DNA of 27,265 nt from an uncultured Actinomycetes bacterium (GTDB taxonomy: Bacteria; Actinomycetota; Actinomycetes; Nanopelagicales; Nanopelagicaceae): NCBI GenBank assembly GCA_903844585.1, contig CAIMUD010000006.1:1-27265 (forward strand). The letters run 5' to 3'. Shown here one piece after another: positions 1-8,676 of the stretch. The notes under the pieces are model-generated. The model ran no database searches. It worked only from the letters and a program-made list of their open reading frames with translations, and was not told the DNA's origin. The position numbers and the translations under genes are program-made. Position 1 is the stretch's first letter. Each line of letters starts with the position of its first letter.

Positions 1-911
1 CGAGTTGCGCGGGCTTTTTGTTCTTTCTCAAGTTCTTTGACGGCCTTTGCGGCCCCTGTTGCCATACCGCGGCCCGTTGCTCCTTTGCCATAAGCCTCTT
101 GCAGCGCAGTGACTTCTTTCTCATCGCGCATATCGCTAGCTGTGTTTGCTTCATCGGTTGCAAGCTCTACGAGAGTTTGTGCTGCGGCAAATGCGGCTGC
201 GATGGAGCCAAGTTGTAGCGGAAGTTTCATGATGACGCCGCGATTGCTGCGCACGGTTTCATTCGTTGCTAAATATTTTGCACGGCCGATATGTCCTTGG
301 CTTACGCGTGCCGCAAAGTCAGCCATTTGTGCGCTGATTCCATCGCGGTTTTGTAATACATCTGCAACGGCATGTGTCGATGGCGTGCGAAGTTGTAGGT
401 GGCGACAGCGTGAGCGAATAGTTGGTAGTACGTCGTGCAAAGTTGGTGCGCACAGTAACCAGACAGTGCGAGCGCCAGGTTCTTCGATTGCTTTTAGAAG
501 CGCGTTAGCGGCCGATTCAGTAAGGCGGTCGACATCTTCCATCACAACTACGCGCCAGCCGCCCATTGATGGCGCCCAGGAGACGCGGGTTAAGAGCTCG
601 CGCACATCTTCGACCTTGATGGATAAGCCTTCGGTGTGGATGATCTCCACATCTGGGTGAGCGCCGGCTGCTGCGCTGCGGCATTCGTTGCAGGTGCCAC
701 ATCCGCCTTGTGGGCAGATAAGGGCTGCGGCAAATGCAACAGCGGCTGATGAGCGACCAGAACCTGGAGGACCGGTAAATACCCATGCGTGCGTCATCTC
801 TTGGGAAGTGGCTTCAGGTGAATTCACTGCAGCACGGGAAGCTGTGACTGCGCCCTGCAGTATTTGAGTGATGTGTTCTTGGCCGACTAGATCATCAAAA
901 ACTGTTGTCAT
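1..911 (-). CDS. holB: DNA polymerase III subunit delta' (partial, C-terminus beyond window)
   Basis: Clamp-loader subunit of the replicative polymerase. I translated the minus strand from the ATG at 911 and the frame stays open to base 1, giving about 303 residues; the C-terminus is cut by the window edge. Seen: VGQEHI near residue 9, a Walker A-like loop GPPGSGRS at 47-54 in which Arg replaces the usual Lys, a four-cysteine zinc site (Cys66, Cys71, Cys74, Cys77), the sensor stretch ALLKAIEEPG at 137-146 and the clamp-loader SRC motif at 167-169. The altered Walker A fits delta', which does not hydrolyse ATP, rather than DnaX. In Actinobacteria this gene usually follows tmk directly; here a sugar-nucleotide dehydratase gene lies between them. 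Confidence 0.93.
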   Translation of the reverse strand, partial: MTTVFDDLVGQEHITQILQGAVTASRAAVNSPEATSQEMTHAWVFTGPPGSGRSSAAVAFAAALICPQGGCGTCNECRSAAAGAHPDVEIIHTEGLSIKVEDVRELLTRVSWAPSMGGWRVVVMEDVDRLTESAANALLKAIEEPGARTVWLLCAPTLHDVLPTIRSRCRHLQLRTPSTHAVADVLQNRDGISAQMADFAARVSQGHIGRAKYLATNETVRSNRGVIMKLPLQLGSIAAAFAAAQTLVELATDEANTASDMRDEKEVTALQEAYGKGATGRGMATGAAKAVKELEKEQKARAT

Positions 912-913
912 TT

Positions 914-1906
914 TTAGTTGCACTTCCAAATTAGTGCCCGGGAATCACTTTTAGCCAATTCTAAATCGAAGTCCACCATGTTCTTAACAATTGATTCAAA
1001 ATCTAAAGTCGTTTCCCACTGTAGGACGCTCCGTGCCTTTGAACTATCCCCCAATAAATTTTGTACTTCTGCCGGCCTAGAAAGTTTCTCATCAACTGAA
1101 ACAAACTCTTGCCACTCGATAATTCCCACATGTTTGAACGCAATATCTAGAAAATCTTGCAAGCTGTGTGCAATTCCTGTTGCTAATACAAAATCATCAG
1201 GCGTTGAATGATTCAAGATTTTAATCATTCCATCAACGTAGTCAGGTGCCCAACCCCAATCGCGCGAAACATCAAGATTGCCAAGAGATAAATGATTTCG
1301 TTTGCCCAAAGAAACTTCGGCGGCAGCCATTGATATTTTGCGCGTGACAAATTTTTCCGGACGTAAAGGTGATTCATGATTGAAAAGAATTCCGGTTGAT
1401 GCAAATTGGCCATAAGACTCTCGATAATTTACAACAAGGTGGTGCGCTGCCACTTTGCTCACCCCGTAAGGAGACCTGGGATAGAATGGGGTTGATTCTG
1501 TTTGTGGTGAGGATTCAGGAATTCCAAACATTTCTGAACTTGAAGCGTGGTAAAAGTGAATGTCTTGCATTTGCAAATTACGTAATGCATTTAGCCAATT
1601 CAATGTGTGCATTACGTTTGTCGAAAGTGTCGCTTCAGAATTCTCCCATGAATCTGCAACCGAACTTTTTGAGCTTAGGTGATATATACAATCTGGCCTA
1701 AAATTTTTTAAGAGCGATTCAATTTCAAGGGTGCTTGAAGAGTTAATTACCAGACTCTGGACAGCTGGGTTGTAACCCGAAAGCATCATCATTTGATGTT
1801 CATCTTTCGCCAGTGCCAGAACTTCACATCCAAGTGACGTAAGTTTCATGCCGAGGATTAATCCATCTTGGCCGGCGGCTCCAGTAATAATTACCTTTTT
1901 ATTCAT
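914..1906 (-). CDS. gmd: GDP-mannose 4,6-dehydratase-like NAD(P)-dependent sugar-nucleotide dehydratase/epimerase
   Basis: Short-chain dehydrogenase of the extended family, 330 residues. Seen: nucleotide-binding TGAAGQDG at 8-15, the catalytic stretch SSSEMFG at 122-128, the catalytic pair Tyr147/Lys151 in YGVSK, NHESPLRPEKFVTRK at 176-190, and GNLDVSRDWGWAPDYV from 209. The last two are hallmarks of GDP-mannose 4,6-dehydratases, which make GDP-4-keto-6-deoxymannose for deoxyhexoses in cell-surface glycans. LRPEKF differs from the RRGETF usual in classic Gmd, so a related dehydratase or reductase is possible. The ATG overlaps the TGA of the dTMP kinase gene (ATGA), and only 2 nt separate its stop from holB, so it is probably translated from the same transcript. 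It interrupts an otherwise common tmk-holB pair and has no sugar-pathway neighbour except galE, two genes upstream. Confidence 0.75.
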   Translation of the reverse strand: MNKKVIITGAAGQDGLILGMKLTSLGCEVLALAKDEHQMMMLSGYNPAVQSLVINSSSTLEIESLLKNFRPDCIYHLSSKSSVADSWENSEATLSTNVMHTLNWLNALRNLQMQDIHFYHASSSEMFGIPESSPQTESTPFYPRSPYGVSKVAAHHLVVNYRESYGQFASTGILFNHESPLRPEKFVTRKISMAAAEVSLGKRNHLSLGNLDVSRDWGWAPDYVDGMIKILNHSTPDDFVLATGIAHSLQDFLDIAFKHVGIIEWQEFVSVDEKLSRPAEVQNLLGDSSKARSVLQWETTLDFESIVKNMVDFDLELAKSDSRALIWKCN

Positions 1907-4032
1907 TTTTGTGGGGACTTCTTCTTTGTTTTATGTACAGTCTTGGAGACAGCAGCTGTTGCGCGCTTTGTTGCACGGCGTACTGGTTTAAAGAGTCGGT
2001 TGCCGTGCTCATCTTTTTGGTTGCGAAGAAGAGTTGGGATTTCGCCAACGCGCTTGATGATTGCCTTGTGGATAGCATCAATATTTTGTCGGCCGTCCAC
2101 GATGAAATACCGCTCGGGATCAAGGCGTGCAAGTTGTAAGAATTCTTGGCGCACTCTCTCGTGGAAATCATTTGCTTCTGATTCCACACGATCGCGTGAA
2201 GTAAGTCTGGCAAGTGAAATCTCTACAGGAAGGTCGATGACAATGGTCAGAGTTGGAAAGAGAGATTCGGTGGCCCAGCGAGAGATTCGTGCGACTTCAC
2301 TTGGGCTAAGGATGCGGCCTGCGCCTTGGTATGCAATGGAAGAGTCAAAGTAGCGATCAGTGATGACCACTTCACCTGCAGCTAGTGCTGGACGAATAAC
2401 TGTGTGCACATGGTTTGCGCGATCTGCGGCATATAGAAGCGCTTCGGCGCGCGGACTGATGTCTCCTGTTTCATTTGCAAGGAGAATCTTGCGCAAATCT
2501 TTTCCAAGATCTGTGCCGCCAGGTTCGCGAGTTAGTAGTACATGCTCGCCTTCTGATTCAAGCCAATCGCTAAGTAACTTTGATTGCGTTGACTTGCCTG
2601 TGCCTTCTCCGCCTTCAAATGCGATGAAGATTCCTTTTGTCGGAGCACCAGTGATGCTGCCGAGCTCGCCCTTAAGTGCGTTAACAACATCAGACCATAA
2701 AGAGACATTTGGGCGATCTTTCATCTGGCGGTATGAAATCGAACCAATGATGACTGCAACAAAACCTGCGATAAGAATCGTAAGTTGTGCGCCATTGAAG
2801 TTAATTTCGGTGTTTTGAAACTTATATCTGTGGACGCCAAAAGTAGCTGCAATAAGCGGAGAAATGGCTAAAACAGCGACCAAGGTAATGCGGATCAGCG
2901 ATTGCACGAAGGCAAATGTGCGGCCACGAACTTCGTCATGGACTTCCATGCCAAGCATCGTGAAGCCGGTAACCCAGGAGATTCCGCTAAATGCGCCAAG
3001 GACTGTCACGATTGCAATGGCAATAACTAAGTTAGGAATGAGTGCAAGCAGTACTAGAAATACTCCGGCTGTTGTGAGGGATGCGCCAAATAGCCTGCGA
3101 CGAGAAAACTGTGCAAATATTTTTGGGCCAAATGCAATACCAATAGCAAGACCTGTAAATACTGAACCAAAGAGAACTCCGTATGCAGCATCACCGCCGC
3201 CAAGGTCGCCAACAAATGTACGTGCAAGACCAATGACCGCACCTGCTGCTGCAAATGCGCCAATCATGCCAATAATTAGGCCGCGAATAATCTTTGAATC
3301 TTTTACCGACTTCCAGCCTTGTAAAAGCGATGAACCAAATCCAGCTTCCTTTGCCGCCTTTGATGCCGCGCCCTTTGGAAGTTCGCGAAGTCCCCACACG
3401 GTCCATGCAGCGAAGGCAAAGCTTGCAGCATTTACATAGAGCGCTACATCAACTGAATCACCAAGTGAAATCGGAAGAAGTGACTCGATTGCAGTATTAA
3501 AAAGTGTAAGGAGTGAGAACAAGATTGCTGCAACCGGCGCAGTACCGTAGGCGGCAAGGAGAGAGACCTGGTTTGCGCTCTCTAATTTTTCACTTGGCAC
3601 AAGGTTTGGAACGCTTGCCTCTTTTGCTGGCGACCAGAAGAGAGTTAAACATTCGACCAAAATCATCGCGGTATAAAGCCAGAAATATGTATGAACAATT
3701 GGAATAGAAACATAAAGGGCAGCGCGCAAAATATCTACGCTAACCATTAACTTGCGGCGATCAAAGCGATCGGCGATTACTCCAGCGATGGGGCCCAAGA
3801 AAACTGCAGGTAAGAGGCGAGCGATAAATACACCAGCGATTGCAAAGTTAGCTGTTGCATAAGAACCACCTGAAAGGCTTTGAGCCAGCGCGGTTGTAGC
3901 AAGTAGTCCGAGCCAATCTCCAAGGGAAGAAAAGACCATGGAGTTCCAGAGGCTGCGAAAGCCCGGAATAGATAGGACGCTGCGGGTTTCATCCTGCGCG
4001 GGGGCGGCAGGGGTAGGCAACGTTCTAGACAT
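1903..4032 (-). CDS. tmk: MFS transporter - dTMP kinase fusion protein
   Basis: Two-domain protein of 709 residues. Residues ~20-455 form a multi-helix MFS-type membrane domain; the loop GVIADRFDRRKL near residue 84 matches the MFS motif between helices 2 and 3. The cytoplasmic kinase begins near 465: P-loop GGEGTGKST at about 474-482, the REPGGT phosphate-binding motif, DRYFDSSIAYQG, and the SRDRVE stretch. The kinase phosphorylates dTMP to dTDP. A Lys/Arg-rich tail of about 25 residues ends the protein. This fusion is well known in Actinobacteria; what the transporter half moves is not known to me. The stop overlaps the start of the downstream dehydratase gene. The ATG at 4032 is the only suitable start, with no strong ribosome site. 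Normally topA is the near neighbour of this gene; here about 18.6 kb separates them. Confidence 0.92.
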   Translation of the reverse strand: MSRTLPTPAAPAQDETRSVLSIPGFRSLWNSMVFSSLGDWLGLLATTALAQSLSGGSYATANFAIAGVFIARLLPAVFLGPIAGVIADRFDRRKLMVSVDILRAALYVSIPIVHTYFWLYTAMILVECLTLFWSPAKEASVPNLVPSEKLESANQVSLLAAYGTAPVAAILFSLLTLFNTAIESLLPISLGDSVDVALYVNAASFAFAAWTVWGLRELPKGAASKAAKEAGFGSSLLQGWKSVKDSKIIRGLIIGMIGAFAAAGAVIGLARTFVGDLGGGDAAYGVLFGSVFTGLAIGIAFGPKIFAQFSRRRLFGASLTTAGVFLVLLALIPNLVIAIAIVTVLGAFSGISWVTGFTMLGMEVHDEVRGRTFAFVQSLIRITLVAVLAISPLIAATFGVHRYKFQNTEINFNGAQLTILIAGFVAVIIGSISYRQMKDRPNVSLWSDVVNALKGELGSITGAPTKGIFIAFEGGEGTGKSTQSKLLSDWLESEGEHVLLTREPGGTDLGKDLRKILLANETGDISPRAEALLYAADRANHVHTVIRPALAAGEVVITDRYFDSSIAYQGAGRILSPSEVARISRWATESLFPTLTIVIDLPVEISLARLTSRDRVESEANDFHERVRQEFLQLARLDPERYFIVDGRQNIDAIHKAIIKRVGEIPTLLRNQKDEHGNRLFKPVRRATKRATAAVSKTVHKTKKKSPQK

Positions 4033-4063
4033 GGAGGCAGTCTATCGGGCGTAGATGGGCGAG

Positions 4064-5047
4064 CTAAAAGAGGCTTTCAATGCTCTCTTTGAGCGAATAT
4101 TTGGAACTGTAGTTAAGGGCGCTCTTTGCAAGGTTTATATCTGCACAGAGAAAAGCTGGATCTCCGGGGCGGCCATCGGTCGTATTTACTTCGGCGTCTT
4201 TTTGGCGTGATGATTGAAGAACTAAATCAATAATCTCTTTTACTGATGCACCGCGGCCTGTACCTACATTTATTTCGGTAGGTAGCGCGCTCTTTGCGTC
4301 CGCTGCAAGTAAGTGCGCGATAGCAACGTCTCGCACATCAACATAATCGCGCACGCATGTGCCATCTGGCGTTGGATATCCGCTTCCAAATATCTTGATT
4401 GGCCTCTTTGCTGCCAAGTTATTAATCACAATCGGGACAAGGTTTTCAGTTGAGTTGTCCAGCAGTGCTAAATCGGCGCATCCAACAACGTTAAAGAAAC
4501 GAAGTGAGGTGGCGAAGTTGCCTTTGATCTTTGCAAAGTCGGCGACCTTTGCTTCAGCCATTAACTTTGATTCACCGTAAGGAGAAATTGGATTTGTCTG
4601 TGCGCTCTCTTTACATGGCTCGATTGTGTCAGGGCTTCCATAGACTGCAGCAGTGGAAGAGAAGATGAAGTGCTTTACCCCAGCGCGCTTTGCGATTTCA
4701 AGTAACTGGACAGTGGCTGTGTAATTTACTTCGATGTAGTCATCGCGCTTTGACATCGATTCTTCTACTGATTTAAGCGCTGCGGTGTGCACGATGCCGG
4801 TAATTTTGTATTGGCTTAAAGTTTTTTCAAAAGTTTCGTAGTCGCGTATATCTGCCTTGACCAAAGGAATTGTGGTGTTGTGCTTCTTATTTAGGTAATC
4901 GATACGAGATGAAAGGCCCTTGTAAAGGGAGTCATAGATAACAACGGCCTTGCCTGCGCGCAAGAATTCATCAGCTATATGTGTGCCGATATATCCAGCC
5001 CCGCCAGTTATAAGCCACATTTGACTTGGCGGCGTCGAGCTACTCAT
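4064..5047 (-). CDS. galE: UDP-glucose 4-epimerase
   Basis: Interconverts UDP-glucose and UDP-galactose (Leloir pathway and glycan precursor supply), cytoplasmic. 327 residues, typical length. Seen: NAD-binding TGGAGYIG at 14-21, HTAALKSV at 87-94, the catalytic STAAVYG with Ser131/Thr132, Tyr157/Lys161 in YGESK, and the GalE-type substrate loop PDGTCVRDYVDVRDVA. It starts 12 nt after the aldolase-like gene in the same orientation and so may ride on the allantoin operon transcript; nothing links it to ureide metabolism. An AT-rich 8-bp inverted repeat spans the aldolase stop and the galE start. No promoter of its own was identified. Confidence 0.9.
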   Translation of the reverse strand: MSSSTPPSQMWLITGGAGYIGTHIADEFLRAGKAVVIYDSLYKGLSSRIDYLNKKHNTTIPLVKADIRDYETFEKTLSQYKITGIVHTAALKSVEESMSKRDDYIEVNYTATVQLLEIAKRAGVKHFIFSSTAAVYGSPDTIEPCKESAQTNPISPYGESKLMAEAKVADFAKIKGNFATSLRFFNVVGCADLALLDNSTENLVPIVINNLAAKRPIKIFGSGYPTPDGTCVRDYVDVRDVAIAHLLAADAKSALPTEINVGTGRGASVKEIIDLVLQSSRQKDAEVNTTDGRPGDPAFLCADINLAKSALNYSSKYSLKESIESLF

Positions 5048-5068
5048 TTCTTAAGTCTATTAAGAAAT
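5046..5068 (-). other. AT-rich inverted repeat across the aldolase-like stop / galE start
   Basis: Arms ATTTCTTA (5046-5053) and TAAGAAAT (5061-5068) are perfect 8-bp complements around a 7-nt loop. The element contains the stop codon of the aldolase-like gene and touches the galE start codon. The stem is all A-T except one C-G pair and no T-run follows, so it is weak as a terminator. It may modestly affect translational coupling, or be chance. Confidence 0.3.
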
Positions 5069-6307
5069 CTGGCCCTTACGTAAAACTAAACCACGAAGCG
5101 CCTCTTCATCTTGATTAGTCAGGGCTTTAATTTCACTTGAATCGATTGCGCCTGCATCTAGGCCGCGCAAGAAGTAATTGGCAAGAGTGAGCGCTGTTGC
5201 TGGCTCATCCATCGTGCCGGATTCTGCGCGCTCTAAATATGTGCGCAAGCGATTAGCAGCTGATTGCAGGCCTTCGCGATAGAAAACGATATTTGCTAGA
5301 ACTCGAGTCGGCAGCTGCGATCCATGTAAATCCCAGCCCTGATAGAAGCCGCGCTCAAGTGCTCGGCGCACTAACCGATAGTGGTTTTGCATCGCAGCGT
5401 GTACTTGTTCAGTTGAACCGACTGGCAAAATATTTGTCGAACCATCAGATAGTCGAACTGTTGTGCCTGCTGCGACAACTTGTAGAAGTTGCTTTGCATA
5501 ATCTGCAGCTGGATGATCAAGTGTTTGATAAGCCGCAGAAATTCCGGCAGCAGCTGAGTAATCGTAAGTTCCGTAATGAAAAGCTGTTAATCGTCCTTTT
5601 GTTGCATCAATCATCTTTGCAGCAGTTGCTTGGCCGTCTGGACCAAAGATTGATTGCGTAGTCTCAATCTGAATTTCAAAGCGAATTGTTCCGGCGGGGA
5701 TTTTATGTGCTTTCTCAAGTGCCTCTACTGCCATCACCATTACTTCGACCTGCTCGACAAAAGTTACTTTCGGTAGCGTGATGACAAAATTCTTTGGGTA
5801 GGCACCTTGTGCAATAAGTCCTGTAATAAACTGATCCAGAGTTTTGATGCTGCGAGCGCGCGTTACTGATTCCATGCTCTTAATTCGAATACCAATAAAC
5901 GGTGTTGTAATGGAAGAAATGACTGCGAGCGCGCTCTGCAGATGGCCCTCTTCTTCGCTATCTCCGCGACGTCCATACCCATCTTCAAAATCAATGCGCA
6001 GATCCTCAATAGGTTCGCGCTTAATTTTCGCAATTACCTTTTCATAAATCGCTTCGACAATCTCGGCATCAATACCCACTGCCTTTGCCAAAGTCTTAGC
6101 ATCTGGAGCGTGTGACTTTAAAGTATCTAGTGCAAGTGATGACCACTCATTTTGTGAGGTCGCAGTCAACTTATCTGCAGGGATATAACAAGTGTGAATT
6201 GGTTGTCGCCCGCCAAAGTCTCCGCGATATTTATTAGCAAGCTGTTCATCAACTTTTGCTAAATGTTTATCTGCTTTTGCAGAGAAGGAGTCGTCGAGCG
6301 CGTACAT
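5060..6307 (-). CDS. HpcH/HpaI aldolase / citrate-lyase-type protein (DUF6986-like), function unassigned
   Basis: About 415 residues from ATG 6307; an in-frame TTG at 6310 is possible but less likely. Looks like a TIM-barrel lyase of the CitE/malyl-CoA-lyase superfamily. Seen: RIDFEDGYG at 104-112 (acidic residues expected to bind the metal), RFEIQIETTQSIFGP near 209-223 (Glu211 and Glu215), the AFHYGTYDYSAAAGI stretch, DHPAADY and GWDLHGSQLPTR. Enzymes of this fold make or break C-C bonds next to a keto group, often with glyoxylate or pyruvate. The gene abuts allantoicase and is likely co-translated with it, so the substrate is probably an allantoate- or glyoxylate-derived compound. No acyl-CoA partner genes are nearby, so true citrate lyase or malyl-CoA lyase is unlikely. 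I recognise the family, not the reaction. Confidence 0.7.
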   Translation of the reverse strand: MYALDDSFSAKADKHLAKVDEQLANKYRGDFGGRQPIHTCYIPADKLTATSQNEWSSLALDTLKSHAPDAKTLAKAVGIDAEIVEAIYEKVIAKIKREPIEDLRIDFEDGYGRRGDSEEEGHLQSALAVISSITTPFIGIRIKSMESVTRARSIKTLDQFITGLIAQGAYPKNFVITLPKVTFVEQVEVMVMAVEALEKAHKIPAGTIRFEIQIETTQSIFGPDGQATAAKMIDATKGRLTAFHYGTYDYSAAAGISAAYQTLDHPAADYAKQLLQVVAAGTTVRLSDGSTNILPVGSTEQVHAAMQNHYRLVRRALERGFYQGWDLHGSQLPTRVLANIVFYREGLQSAANRLRTYLERAESGTMDEPATALTLANYFLRGLDAGAIDSSEIKALTNQDEEALRGLVLRKGQIS

Positions 6308-6310
6308 CAA

Positions 6311-7330
6311 TTACTTCTTATTTGCCGCATCAAAGCGCGCTTGCAATTCGGCCAGCGCAGCAGCTGATGGAGTTCCCCAAACGCGAAAACGGCCAAGGCC
6401 ACCATCTGGAAAGACATCAAGGCGCACTGCTTCTACAACGTCGCTGCTCTCAGAATAAAAACGGTGCGGTGTATCGGCCTGCACTCCTGTTTGTGCAAGT
6501 AAGACAACCTTGCCCGGGCCTTTAACAACTTCTGATTGGCTTCCACCAGTAACACTTACCTGCCAAGGTGGATTGCCTTTGTAATGTGAAGTATCAACTT
6601 CAATTGCAGAGATGCTTCCAGCAACCCCGAGTTTTACTGCAAACCAATCGTTGCCACCATGGCGACGGCGACGGTTTTCCCAACCATCACCTTGGTTGAG
6701 CGCATTTCCTGGTTGAAGTGTGTTGCGCGCAGATGAATAAAAATCATCAGAACAACCGATCAGGTCTGCGCCGTTTTCAAGATTTGAAAGATCGATAACG
6801 CCCTTTGCCGCAATCCACTTTGGATCTGGCAGAACTTCGCCATGCACCCGAAGGCGTGCGATGCCACCATCTGGATGTTGCGTGAGCTTTACATGCGTCC
6901 AGCGGCGATGTGACTTAACTGAAAATTCATTTTCGTGATCACCTTTAAGAGCGACTTTGTCGAGAAGTGGTTCCCAATTCGCACTCAGCAATTCGGCAAT
7001 AGTTGGAACGTGGTCAAATGAAACGCCATGAAGTGAAGCGTGCTCTGGATAGTTGCCTGTGAAATTTCCTGTATCAATGATTGCGCCTTTAATTATTCCA
7101 GCGGCTCCAAGTCGAATGATCGCAATGTCATCACCGGGTTCGTTGCGGCGGCGGCGTGTTTCCCAACCGTCGTATACCTGGCCTTTATGGCCAAAGGTAT
7201 GGCTATTAAATTTTGCGCGACCTTGATTTAAAAGATTTTCTTTCTCTGCAAAAAAGTCATCATTTGCGTAAACAACTCCGGCGCCAAGTCGGCGACTTGC
7301 TAAATCGGTGAGATTCTTGAAGTCGCTCAA
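6311..7330 (-). CDS. alc: Allantoicase (allantoate amidinohydrolase)
   Basis: Hydrolyses allantoate to ureidoglycolate and urea. 339 residues made of two homologous allantoicase repeats, as in the family: the first carries DGWETRRRRN at 54-63 and the second DGWENRRRRH at 215-224. Each repeat ends in a similar stretch (HPDGGIARLRVHGE near 152-165 and FPDGGLGRFRVWG in the second). The start codon overlaps the allantoinase stop (ATGA) and the stop lies against the aldolase-like start, so the three genes form a tight translational unit. Use of allantoicase rather than allantoate amidohydrolase means nitrogen leaves as urea, so a urease or urea carboxylase is needed elsewhere in the genome. Confidence 0.95.
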   Translation of the reverse strand: MSDFKNLTDLASRRLGAGVVYANDDFFAEKENLLNQGRAKFNSHTFGHKGQVYDGWETRRRRNEPGDDIAIIRLGAAGIIKGAIIDTGNFTGNYPEHASLHGVSFDHVPTIAELLSANWEPLLDKVALKGDHENEFSVKSHRRWTHVKLTQHPDGGIARLRVHGEVLPDPKWIAAKGVIDLSNLENGADLIGCSDDFYSSARNTLQPGNALNQGDGWENRRRRHGGNDWFAVKLGVAGSISAIEVDTSHYKGNPPWQVSVTGGSQSEVVKGPGKVVLLAQTGVQADTPHRFYSESSDVVEAVRLDVFPDGGLGRFRVWGTPSAAALAELQARFDAANKK

Positions 7331-8676
7331 TTGACACCCCTTGTCAGGAATTTTCCTTGTGGAGCTCCAGTGTGAGCCCCATCTTTAAAGATTACATTTC
7401 CGCGAAGCCATGTCCTTTTAACAAGGCCCTTGAGAATTTTACCTTGATACGGAGTTACGTGGTTTTTGTGGAATAACTGCTTAGGGTCAACGGAAAATGT
7501 GCCTTCTGGGTCGAACTCAATAATGTCTGCATCCTTGCCAACTGCTATCGAGCCCTTGTTTTTAAGGCCTACGAGGTTTGCGGGGTACTGGCTCATCCAA
7601 TTAACAATTTGGTATAAAGGAATTCCGCGTTCGCTACCGAATGTCCAAATAATTGATAGTCCAAGTTGAAGTGAAGAAATTCCACCCCATGCAGCTTGGA
7701 AATCTCCCTTATCGAAAAGTTTGAGATCTTCTGTGCACGGTGAATGATCAGAAACGATGAGATCAATAATTCCTTCTTCAAGTCCGCGCCAGAGTTCGTC
7801 TTGGTTTTTCTTTTCGCGAATTGGTGGGCAGCACTTGTACTGCGTTGCGCCATCTGCAATTTCTTCCGCTGTCAGTGAAAGATAGTGCGGGCAAGTCTCA
7901 ACAGTGATATTAATGCCATCTTCTTTTGCAGATTTAATCAAGGCAAGTGAATCACCACTAGAAAGATGTAATACATGTACGCGTGCTTTTGTTCGGCGCG
8001 CTTCTTCAATTAACTCTGCAATGGCTACGTTTTCAGCGCCTTTAGGGCGAGAAGCTAAGAAATCTGCGTAATCACGTGAAGATGGCTTGGCAGAGCGTTC
8101 GATTGCTTGCGAATCTTCGGCGTGGACAACCATCAGCGCATTTTCTTTTGAAAGAACTCCGAGAGCATCTGATAAATCATCAAGTGATGAGGCAGGAAAT
8201 TCATCTACGCCTGAGTGCAACAAGAAACATTTAAAACCAAAAACTCCTTGGTCAAGTAGCGGCTTAAGGTCTGCAACGTTGCCAGGAATTGATCCACCCC
8301 AGAAACCAACATCAACAGAACACTTACCACTCGCTGCATCTTTCTTTGTAGCAAGTGCTGCAACGTTAACTGTGGGAGGGATGCTATTAAGTGGCATATC
8401 AATAACGGTTGTAACACCGCCTGCTGCAGCGGCTTTTGTCGCTGATTCAAAGCCTTCCCATTGCGTGCGGCCTGGTTCGTTAATGTGCACGTGGCTATCG
8501 ACGACTCCAGGCAACAAATGATTTTCTACAGTGATGTCTTCAACCGCATCAACTTTTGCATCGAATGCGCCGATACTCACAATCTTGCCATCTTTAATGC
8601 CAATTGCCGCTGGGCGATTACCAATATCGGTCATTACGTTTTGTGAACGAAGAAGCAGATCAACTTTATTACTCAT
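7327..8676 (-). CDS. allB: Allantoinase
   Basis: Metal-dependent amidohydrolase that opens the hydantoin ring of allantoin to give allantoate. 449 residues, normal family length. Visible metal ligands fit the dinuclear allantoinase/dihydroorotase set: His62 and His64 in HVHINEPGR, the carbamylatable Lys149 in GFKCFLLHSG, His185 in VVHAED, His237 in HVLHLSSG and Asp310 in VSDHSPC. The HVHINEPGR and FKCFLLHSG forms favour allantoinase over dihydropyrimidinase, and adjacent allantoicase settles it. The ATG overlaps the malate synthase TGA. It is the entry enzyme for the pathway encoded here; no uricase, HIU hydrolase or OHCU decarboxylase gene lies in the window. Confidence 0.95.
   Translation of the reverse strand: MSNKVDLLLRSQNVMTDIGNRPAAIGIKDGKIVSIGAFDAKVDAVEDITVENHLLPGVVDSHVHINEPGRTQWEGFESATKAAAAGGVTTVIDMPLNSIPPTVNVAALATKKDAASGKCSVDVGFWGGSIPGNVADLKPLLDQGVFGFKCFLLHSGVDEFPASSLDDLSDALGVLSKENALMVVHAEDSQAIERSAKPSSRDYADFLASRPKGAENVAIAELIEEARRTKARVHVLHLSSGDSLALIKSAKEDGINITVETCPHYLSLTAEEIADGATQYKCCPPIREKKNQDELWRGLEEGIIDLIVSDHSPCTEDLKLFDKGDFQAAWGGISSLQLGLSIIWTFGSERGIPLYQIVNWMSQYPANLVGLKNKGSIAVGKDADIIEFDPEGTFSVDPKQLFHKNHVTPYQGKILKGLVKRTWLRGNVIFKDGAHTGAPQGKFLTRGVN

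Noticed and set aside
109..660. Open frame on the plus strand opposite holB
   Set aside because: The minus strand over this stretch encodes clear delta' motifs (Walker A-like loop, four-Cys zinc site, SRC); the plus frame has no recognisable domain and is an antisense shadow.
2360..3439. Two long plus-strand frames opposite the MFS-dTMP kinase gene
   Set aside because: They mirror a well-supported coding sequence, have low-complexity Ser/Ala/Thr-rich products and lack ribosome sites or family motifs.
5060..6307. Citrate lyase beta subunit or malyl-CoA lyase
   Set aside because: Fold and acidic motifs are shared, but no citrate lyase alpha/gamma subunits or acyl-CoA partner genes are nearby and the size is larger than CitE.
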